DNA of 6,469 nt from assembly GCA_012270355.1 (NCBI GenBank), contig JAAXIL010000170.1:6550-13018 (forward strand), written 5' to 3'. Shown here one piece after another: positions 1-5,032 of this stretch (its first letter is position 1; each line of letters opens with the position of its first letter). The notes under the pieces are model-generated. The model was not told the origin of the DNA. It saw nothing but the letters and a program-made list of their open reading frames with translations, and did no database searches. This DNA comes from Psychrobacter sp. (GTDB lineage Bacteria > Pseudomonadota > Gammaproteobacteria > Pseudomonadales > Moraxellaceae). A program made the translations under genes and the position numbers.

Positions 1-720
1 GGTAAGCCTGTAGGGGCGGGTTTATTACTTGCAGGCGAGCTGGACGCTTTGGATACAGCCCTCAAGCACCCTGCCAAACCGATGGTGGCAATTGTCGGTG
101 GCTCAAAAGTGTCGACAAAGCTTGACGTACTCAACAGTTTGGCAGACATTTGTGATCATATTATTGTCGGTGGCGGGATTGCCAACACCTTTTTGCTGGC
201 AGATGGACATAACGTAGGGGCTTCGCTTTGTGAGGCTGATATGGTTGATACTGCCCGTGCCATCATGCAAAAAACGCACATTGTGCTACCCAGTGAAGTG
301 GTCGTTGCAAGCAAAGACAGTGTGGATTTTTCAGACTTTATCGGCTCGCTGGGTTCGGCATCTGCTACTTCTCGTGCCATCGATGCGGTGCAAGATAATG
401 AGATGATTTTGGATGTATCGCCAGCAGGCATGCAAGAGATTTTGGACGTGGTAGCTAATGCCAAAACCATTCTATGGAATGGACCGTTGGGGGTGTTTGA
501 GGTGGATGCGTTTGCTGAAGGTACACAAAAACTTGCCGATGCCATAGCACAATCTGATGCGTTTAGCATGGCTGGTGGCGGCGATACCTTAGCAGCGATT
601 CATAAGTTTGGGGTGGCAGACGACGTGAGCTATTTATCGACAGGGGGCGGGGCGTTCTTGGAGTTCGTTGAAGGCAAAACCTTACCTGCGGTAAAAGCGT
701 TAGAAGATGCTAAGAAATAA
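1..720 (+). CDS. pgk: Phosphoglycerate kinase, C-terminal part (5' end outside window)
   Basis: Glycolytic/gluconeogenic enzyme of the cytosol that transfers phosphate between 1,3-bisphosphoglycerate and ADP to give 3-phosphoglycerate and ATP. The frame is open from base 1 and ends with TAA at 718-720, giving 239 residues of a protein usually near 400, so the N-terminal substrate-binding domain lies to the left. A TTG at 49 is not the true start, because family sequence ([11 protein letters not shown]) precedes it. Seen in order, in fragment numbering: GGSKVSTKL (33-41), GGGIANTFL (57-65), WNGPLGVFE (159-167), GGGDT (192-196) and STGGGAFLE (213-221). These are the nucleotide-binding and hinge motifs of the C-terminal domain. 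The DVSPAG stretch, where many family members have DIGP, is a mild variant. No clear terminator follows. The next gene is an unrelated lipoprotein with its own promoter. Confidence 0.97.
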   Translation, partial: GKPVGAGLLLAGELDALDTALKHPAKPMVAIVGGSKVSTKLDVLNSLADICDHIIVGGGIANTFLLADGHNVGASLCEADMVDTARAIMQKTHIVLPSEVVVASKDSVDFSDFIGSLGSASATSRAIDAVQDNEMILDVSPAGMQEILDVVANAKTILWNGPLGVFEVDAFAEGTQKLADAIAQSDAFSMAGGGDTLAAIHKFGVADDVSYLSTGGGAFLEFVEGKTLPAVKALEDAKK

Positions 721-805
721 TCTAATGCGTCTGGAATGTTTAAATAAATAATGTCAATAGTTACATAACCGTTGGAATTAATTACACTACTTTAGCTAAA
801 AGTAA

Positions 806-834
806 TTGTTTGTCCGTTCGGTTAAGTATAGAAT
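806..834 (+). promoter_or_regulatory. Predicted sigma-70 promoter of the lipoprotein gene
   Basis: TTGTTT (806-811), a 17-base spacer and TAGAAT (829-834) match the -35 (3 of 6) and -10 (5 of 6) consensus. The predicted transcript starts near 841 and has a leader of about 33 bases. A strong ribosome binding site, GAGGAG at 862-867, sits 6 bases before the ATG at 874. The site lies in a 153-base gap after pgk, which fits independent transcription of the lipoprotein. Assigned from sequence only. Confidence 0.5.
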
Positions 835-873
835 GGGAAAGTTTTTAATGTCACTTTATATGAGGAGAATGGC

Positions 874-1335
874 ATGTTGAATAATAAATTATGGATAGCA
901 GGATTTGTAGCTGGTTTAGTAGCAGTATCTGGCTGTAGTCAACAAACCGAAGAAGCGGCGGATGCAGGACAAGTCGAAGAAGCAGCTGAACATGCCGGTG
1001 ATGATGCTGCTCAAGCTGCTCAAACTGCAGGTGAAGCGACTGAAAATGCAGTTGTGAATGCAGGGGATAACCTTGCAGCTGCAGGCGAAGACGTGGTAGA
1101 TGGTGCACAAACCGGTGCGGCGGTTGTTGCTGGTGCAGCGGTTAATGGTGCAGAAGCCGTTGCCAATGGTGCTAACAAAATCGCTGAAGAAGGTGCGACT
1201 GCTGTGGCATCTGGAGCAAATGCTGTAGAAGCAGGTGCAGAGAATGTAGCGGCTGATGCTGCGAATAACGAAAATGTTGATTTGCAAGCTGATCCTGCCG
1301 TCAAAGAAGCGGTTGACGAAGATCAAGACTATTAA
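874..1335 (+). CDS. Small Ala-rich, acidic predicted lipoprotein with helical repeats
   Basis: I do not recognise a named family. The 153-residue product begins with a lipoprotein signal: MLNNK, a hydrophobic stretch (residues 6-18) and lipobox VSGC with the acylated Cys at 21. Ser follows the Cys, not Asp, so by the usual Lol rule the protein would go to the outer membrane. The mature part (133 residues) is about one third Ala and holds roughly 28 Asp/Glu against only two Lys and no Arg. AG/GA pairs recur about every 10-11 residues in the first half (31, 41, 52, 63) and every 7-8 in the second (92, 99, 107, 114, 121). This spacing suits a long amphipathic helix, as in LEA-like or Lpp-like proteins. 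The tail is acidic (DEDQDY). The start is fixed by GAGGAG six bases upstream and by the signal peptide. The gene is flanked by its own promoter and terminator, so it is probably monocistronic. Function is unknown; an envelope-spacer or stress-protective role is only a guess. Confidence 0.85.
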   Translation: MLNNKLWIAGFVAGLVAVSGCSQQTEEAADAGQVEEAAEHAGDDAAQAAQTAGEATENAVVNAGDNLAAAGEDVVDGAQTGAAVVAGAAVNGAEAVANGANKIAEEGATAVASGANAVEAGAENVAADAANNENVDLQADPAVKEAVDEDQDY

Positions 1336-1365
1336 TTTTTAGTATTATTCGATAGCTTGTCTACG

Positions 1366-1395
1366 AAAGCTCTGATACCAATCAGGGCTTTTTTT
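1366..1395 (+). terminator. Rho-independent terminator after the lipoprotein gene
   Basis: An 11-base stem (1366-1376 with 1381-1391) has one G-U-type wobble, a 4-base ACCA loop and a run of seven T (1389-1395). It lies 30 bases after the lipoprotein stop codon. It should end the lipoprotein transcript before ruvA. Confidence 0.88.
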
Positions 1396-1417
1396 ATGGC
1401 TGATGGATTTTTATAAT
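1389..1417 (+). promoter_or_regulatory. Possible ruvA promoter overlapping the terminator T-tract
   Basis: A perfect TATAAT lies at 1412-1417, 31 bases before the ruvA ATG. At 17-base spacing the -35 position (1389-1394) is only the T-run of the preceding terminator (TTTTTT), so the -35 match is poor. Because the upstream gene is closed by a terminator, ruvA needs a start site in this gap, and this is the best candidate. Confidence 0.4.
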
Positions 1418-1448
1418 AACGTTTTGATGATTAGCGAACGAGTAAGGC

Positions 1449-2114
1449 ATGATTGGATTGATAAAAGGCACAGTGGTTGATTTATCGGCACCGCAAGCGT
1501 GTGTTATGACGGCATCAGGCGTAGGATATGAGATTGAACTGCCATTACCCGATTTTTGCCAACTGCAACTGCACGCCGATTGCCAAATTTGGACGCATCT
1601 GCACGTTCGAGAAGATGCTCAACTGTTATTTGGCTTTAATGACAAAGCCACACGGCAGGTGTTTCGTACCTTGATTCGTATTAATGGTGTGGGTGCGAAA
1701 ATGGCACTCGCCATGCTCTCGACATTCTCCGCCAACGAACTCAAGCAGTGTGTGCAAAGCGAAAACGATGCGGCTTTGACTCGGGTGCCTGGTGTGGGTA
1801 AAAAAACGGCTCAACGCTTGTTGATTGAGCTTAAAGATAAACTAGATCACATTGATGGAAGCTCTGATGCCGGAGATTTATCTTTGGCTACTTTAGATGC
1901 ATCACACCTTTTATCTGAGACGAATAACGAAGCCGTTGTCATTGCCGAGGTAGAATCGGCATTGATTAGCTTGGGCTATCGAGAAAAAGAAGCCCAGCTC
2001 GCTATTAAATCGGCTCGAAGTCAAGTCGATGACGCTGATAGGGCAGATGGAGATGCAGTGATGGACACCCAAACCCTGCTTAAGCAAACACTTAAACAGT
2101 TGTCTGGGTTTTAG
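1449..2114 (+). CDS. ruvA: Holliday junction branch migration protein RuvA
   Basis: RuvA tetramers bind four-way DNA junctions and load the RuvB ATPase rings that drive branch migration in recombinational repair; RuvC then resolves the junction. The 221-residue product is slightly longer than the usual ~200-205. Domain I (about 1-64) has the family start MIGLIKGTV and GVGYEIELP. The E55-D56 pair matches the position of the acidic pin in E. coli RuvA. Domain II (about 65-140) carries two helix-hairpin-helix motifs, LIRINGVGAKMALAML (75-90) and LTRVPGVGKKTAQRLL (110-125). A variable linker leads to domain III (about 162-221, VESALISLGYREKEAQLAI), which contacts RuvB. The start agrees with the family N-terminus, although the ribosome binding site is weak (GAG at 1440-1442, or an AAGG only one base from ATG). 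ruvB does not follow; the next gene converges 16 bases away with no terminator between. Confidence 0.97.
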   Translation: MIGLIKGTVVDLSAPQACVMTASGVGYEIELPLPDFCQLQLHADCQIWTHLHVREDAQLLFGFNDKATRQVFRTLIRINGVGAKMALAMLSTFSANELKQCVQSENDAALTRVPGVGKKTAQRLLIELKDKLDHIDGSSDAGDLSLATLDASHLLSETNNEAVVIAEVESALISLGYREKEAQLAIKSARSQVDDADRADGDAVMDTQTLLKQTLKQLSGF

Positions 2115-2130
2115 ATGTCCTATTTAAAGT

Positions 2131-3333
2131 TTAGCGGATTGTTTGTTTAATGACACGGGTGAGACGTTCAACAACTTGCTCACTGTCTTCACGGCTTAGA
2201 TTGAGTGGGGGTAATAACCGAACCACGTGCGAACCCGTGACGTTGACAATCAACTTTTCTTGCTCACGAGCGAAATCTACTAAACCCGTACAATCTGTGC
2301 CTTCAGGTAACACAATCCCAATCATCATGCCATGCCCTCGAGTGGTGACCGCATAATCTGATAGCGAGTCTTGCAGGTAGGTTTGAATAAAGTTTCCCTC
2401 AGAGACCGCATTTTGCATGACATCGGTGTTGGCAAGCACGTCATATACGGTGTGCACCACTCGGCTGGCGAGGGGCGTGCCGCCATAGGTCGAACCATGA
2501 CTACCTGTGCCAAACAAACCGTTTGCCCGGCCTCGCACCAGACAAGCTCCAACAGGATAGCCATTGCCCAAGCCTTTGGCAGTCGTCAGCACATCGGGGC
2601 GAGCGTTGCTGTGTTGATAGGCGAAGTACTTGCCTGTGCGTCCGTTACCCGTCTGCACCTCATCAATCATAAACAATAATTCATGTTTGTCGCAAAGGGC
2701 TTGCACATCTTACAAATAAGTAAAGCGATTTTTTGCGGTGTTTAATCCGACATCACCTTGAATGGGTTCAAGCAAGATGGCAACCCCTTCCTCATGCTGG
2801 GGTAAAGCGGTTTCAATCGCCTGAATATCGCCAAAGGGCACACGGATAAAGTCGTCATCAAGCGTAAAAAACCCTTCTCGAGCTTTCGGATTGGCGGTTG
2901 CTGACACGGTCAAAAGGGTGCGTCCATGAAAAGACTTTTCCATCACGATGACTTTCGGTTGTTTGTAGTCCTTTCGATGTCCGTATAATCGTGCCATTTT
3001 TAAAGCCGCTTCATTGGCTTCTGCCCCGCTATTGGCAAAAAACACACTGTCCATGTTGGCAGCGGCACATAACACGTCGGCAGCCCGTTCTTGCCAATCG
3101 ATGCGAAATAAATTGCTGGTATGCACCAAAGTTTGAGCCTGCTCACAAATTGCTTCGCTAACTTTGGGATGACAATGCCCAAGCCCACAATCCGCAATAC
3201 CTGTCAATGCTTCTAAATAGGCAGTATTGTCTTTGCTATAGAGCCAACTGCCTTGCCCTTTGACAAAGCTAATAGGCTGAGGGGCATAGGTGGGCATGAT
3301 GTGAGAGTGAGTTTTTGCTGAGTCGGTGGTCAT
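2131..3333 (-). pseudogene. argD: Acetylornithine aminotransferase-type gene interrupted by an in-frame TAA
   Basis: Class III PLP-dependent aminotransferase. ArgD makes N-acetylornithine from the semialdehyde in arginine synthesis, and often N-succinyl-diaminopimelate in lysine synthesis. The start ATG (3331-3333) has AGGA six bases upstream (3340-3343); a weak TATACT (3376-3381) could be a -10. Codons 1-207 hold PTYAPQPISFVKGQGSWLY, GLGHCHPKV, NSGAEANEA (101-109), SFHGRT (134-139) and EPIQGDVG (189-196). Codon 208 is TAA (2710-2712). The same frame resumes at once with DVQALCDKH, IDEVQTGNGRTG (Asp 224, PLP ring), TTAKGLGNG (Lys 253, the Schiff-base lysine), GSHGSTYGG and a normal C-terminus. 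The total is 400 codons, the usual family length, with no other lesion, so the event is one recent substitution, a sequencing error or a recoded stop. The stop separates the cofactor-binding halves, so the 207-residue product would be inactive. A GTG (2704-2706) lies just after the stop, but no ribosome binding site precedes it. Exact substrate (AcOrn versus another omega-aminotransferase substrate) is inferred from overall resemblance. Confidence 0.9.
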
Positions 3334-3384
3334 GGGTTGTCCTAGAAAGTGTAATTAGTATTCAAAAAGTGTTTTAGTATAATT

Positions 3385-3609
3385 TTACCGTTCGTCAGAA
3401 AATGGAGCTTCTTCACTCGGCAAACGATATTCTTCATTTGCCCAGTCGCCAAAGTCAATCCATTTACATTGTTTAGAGCAAAATGGCTTAAATGGGTTGT
3501 CTGCCAAAGTGGTCGGGGTTTGACAACGAGGGCGAGGGTAGGTCATGTTATTTGCAGAGAGTGAATCTAAGTGGGGGGAATTTTGCGATGAAGAAACGTT
3601 GTTTGGCAT
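3385..3609 (-). CDS. yacG: YacG-like DNA gyrase inhibitor/zinc-binding protein lacking one zinc cysteine
   Basis: YacG is a small cytosolic zinc protein; in E. coli it binds GyrB and inhibits gyrase. Its usual ligands are CPxC followed by CSxxC. Here the second knuckle and core are very clear: [19 protein letters not shown] and then [10 protein letters not shown]. The first knuckle, however, reads RPRC instead of CPxC: residue 26 is Arg, codon CGC at 3532-3534, one transition away from the Cys codon TGC. The remaining cysteines are C29, C44 and C48. I chose ATG 3607-3609 (74 residues), which leaves about 40 bases after a possible promoter. A TTG at 3643-3645 would give 86 residues and an ATG at 3544-3546 would give 53, closest to family N-termini. 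None has a convincing ribosome binding site. The residues before MTYPRPRC are Ser/Asn-rich and not family-like. The argD-type gene follows 51 bases downstream on the same strand, so joint transcription is likely. Family identity is firm; activity is doubtful. Confidence 0.85.
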   Translation of the reverse strand: MPNNVSSSQNSPHLDSLSANNMTYPRPRCQTPTTLADNPFKPFCSKQCKWIDFGDWANEEYRLPSEEAPFSDER

Positions 3610-3656
3610 AGTTTGAGTTTGGTTGGTGATGTGGGGTTTTAGCAAGCAGTTAAAAG

Positions 3657-3686
3657 ATTATAATACGCCTAAGTCCGTTTTGCCTA
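3657..3686 (-). promoter_or_regulatory. Possible leftward promoter of yacG (and argD)
   Basis: On the minus strand TAGGCA (3681-3686) and a perfect TATAAT (3657-3662) are separated by 18 bases. Transcription would start near 3650, giving a leader of about 40 bases to the ATG at 3609 and nearly none to the TTG at 3645. The TATAAT lies within the palindrome ATTATAAT (3657-3664), so the rightward strand also reads TATAAT, but with no good -35. No clear promoter was found for the divergent methyltransferase gene in the rest of this gap. Confidence 0.35.
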
Positions 3687-3744
3687 CTGACTCTTTAATT
3701 CAAGTAATTTCTTAATCCCAGTTGCAATAAAATCACGATAAGAT

Positions 3745-4503
3745 ATGGCGAATAAAATTGACGTAGTAAATGACGTAGCAAATAAATCTATCAATCAAGG
3801 CGATTTGCGAATCGCTAACCAATGCGAGCCTAAGTCTAAGCCACTTAAGTATAGCCACTGTTTTGCCCGAGCGTTTCAACCTGACAAACTCAGACCGCCA
3901 AGAGCGTTTACACGACCAGTTTTACCACATTCAAAGCGAAAGCTGGTGCTTGAAATTGGGGCAGGTAAGGGTAAACACGCCATCGAGTATGCAAAGTTGA
4001 ATCCTGATGAAGTTTTGATTGCGATTGAACGAACCCAAGGCAAATATCAAGCCTTTGCAAAAGAGGTGCACAAAATTAGGCAGGCAGGCGAGAAGTTAGA
4101 AAATTTGACACCCATTCATGCCGATGCCATTCCCTATGTGACCTATGCTATACCGCCAAACTGCCTCGACAGCGTATATTTACTGTACCCGAACCCTGAG
4201 CCACACAATCCTAACCAACGCTGGCTAAATATGCCATTTTTTGAGTTTTTATTATCCCGTGTAAAAGATGGTGGACAAATTATACTGGTGAGTAATATTG
4301 CCGAATATATGCAAGAAGCCAAGCACCAAGCCGAAGCGATATGGCGACTGCCATGCGTGCTCGAGCCTGTACCTGAGGACAGTCAGCGAACTCATTTTGA
4401 GATTAAATACCTTGCAAGAGGCGAAGTTTGTCAGCAACTCACCTTGAGTAAGCCTAAGGGTTATCGAACCCGATTTGATCATATATATTTAATCACATCA
4501 TGA
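3745..4503 (+). CDS. TrmB-like SAM-dependent methyltransferase, divergent
   Basis: A 252-residue class I methyltransferase resembling TrmB, the tRNA (guanine-N7-)-methyltransferase acting at G46. Seen: a basic, variable N-terminal region (1-65); SAM motif I LEIGAGKGKH (69-78); the acidic end of strand 2, IER (E95 probably holds the SAM ribose); HADAI (125-129); YPNPEPHNPNQRW (148-160) in place of the family's FPDPW-K-RH-KRR; SNIAEYM (183-189); and THFEIKY (216-222), matching TrmB's TKFE. Thus the TrmB frame and the Thr/Glu of TKFE are kept, but the Asp of PDP is Asn150 and the His and Arg of the next stretch are not conserved. The substrate may therefore differ from tRNA G46; a paralog or lineage-specific variant is likely. 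ATG 3745 has only a weak AAGA-like ribosome binding site three bases upstream. The DUF123 gene starts 30 bases downstream and is probably co-transcribed. yacG diverges upstream. Confidence 0.85.
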   Translation: MANKIDVVNDVANKSINQGDLRIANQCEPKSKPLKYSHCFARAFQPDKLRPPRAFTRPVLPHSKRKLVLEIGAGKGKHAIEYAKLNPDEVLIAIERTQGKYQAFAKEVHKIRQAGEKLENLTPIHADAIPYVTYAIPPNCLDSVYLLYPNPEPHNPNQRWLNMPFFEFLLSRVKDGGQIILVSNIAEYMQEAKHQAEAIWRLPCVLEPVPEDSQRTHFEIKYLARGEVCQQLTLSKPKGYRTRFDHIYLITS

Positions 4504-4533
4504 CGTTCCTGCCAATTTACATAAGGACATAAA

Positions 4534-5004
4534 ATGACCACCATGCCCACTAATATTATTGATATTTTTGACCTATTGGCAGATAAGTCCTTTGCGGTGC
4601 AACTTAGGTGGATAGATGACCCCTTAAAATTGCCTGCGTCAAAAGGGGTATATGTCTTGCACTTGACACTTGAACACAAAACGACAATCACCGTGGGTGC
4701 GATGAGTGAGCAAACCTTTGAAGCAGGACATTATTTCTATGTGGGCAGTGCCAAAGGGTCAGGCGGACTGCTGGCACGATTGAGCCGACATTGGCGGACA
4801 GACAAAGCAAAAAAACGCCATTGGCACATTGATTATTTGCAAGATGAGATGAGATTAAAAGGATGTTGGGTAACCACCGATGACCACTTGAGCGAGTGTG
4901 AACTGGCAGAAGTGTTCGGCAAAAGTGAGTGTCAAGCGATAGGTCATTTAGGTAGTAGCGATTGTGATTGTCCATCACACGTATTTTATTTACCGTTCGC
5001 TTAG
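4534..5004 (+). CDS. Stand-alone DUF123 (GIY-YIG-like, COG1833) protein
   Basis: A 156-residue protein made almost entirely of a DUF123 domain, a GIY-YIG nuclease relative found alone or fused to other proteins such as endonuclease III in some archaea. Visible in order: GVYVLHL (38-44, the GIY strand), GHYFYVGSAKGSGGLLARL (65-83, the YIG strand plus Arg82), RHW and KKRHWHIDYL (93-102), SECELAE (120-126; Glu121 is a candidate metal ligand) and GSSDCDCPSHVFYLP (140-154). These are the hallmark DUF123 blocks. The Cys/His cluster at the end could bind metal, but this is inference. Nuclease activity is predicted from the fold only; no substrate is established here. The start ATG has AAGGA (4523-4527) six bases upstream; an in-frame ATG at 4543 is an alternative. 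The gene follows the TrmB-like gene by 30 bases, suggesting one transcript, and converges on the kinase gene 28 bases away with no strong terminator. Confidence 0.88.
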   Translation: MTTMPTNIIDIFDLLADKSFAVQLRWIDDPLKLPASKGVYVLHLTLEHKTTITVGAMSEQTFEAGHYFYVGSAKGSGGLLARLSRHWRTDKAKKRHWHIDYLQDEMRLKGCWVTTDDHLSECELAEVFGKSECQAIGHLGSSDCDCPSHVFYLPFA

Positions 5005-5032
5005 AATATTGTGAGCCATTTATAAAATGCGA

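Noticed and set aside
788..804. Small hairpin (TACTTT, AGCTA loop, AAAGTA) after pgk as a terminator
   Set aside because: The stem is only six mostly A-T pairs and no T-run follows; it is too weak to call.
848..880. Tiny 10-codon frame overlapping the lipoprotein start
   Set aside because: It has no ribosome binding site of its own and overlaps the GAGGAG site of the real gene; chance is more likely than a leader peptide.
851..1326. Three overlapping antisense reading frames opposite the lipoprotein gene
   Set aside because: They arise from the biased Ala/Gly/Glu codon composition of the sense gene; none shows a family motif or a ribosome binding site, and the sense gene has a clear signal peptide, promoter and terminator.
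2150..2679. Rightward reading frames opposite the aminotransferase gene
   Set aside because: They are antisense shadows; the minus strand carries the full aminotransferase motif set.
3376..3381. TATACT on the minus strand as a separate argD promoter
   Set aside because: No acceptable -35 lies at the right distance; shared transcription with yacG is at least as likely.
4688..4978. Leftward 96-codon frame opposite the DUF123 gene
   Set aside because: It has no recognisable motif, and the sense strand encodes all DUF123 hallmark blocks.
5013..5031. Short inverted repeat (CATTT ATA AAATG) between the DUF123 and kinase genes as a bidirectional terminator
   Set aside because: A five-pair A-T-rich stem without a T-run cannot be supported as a terminator.
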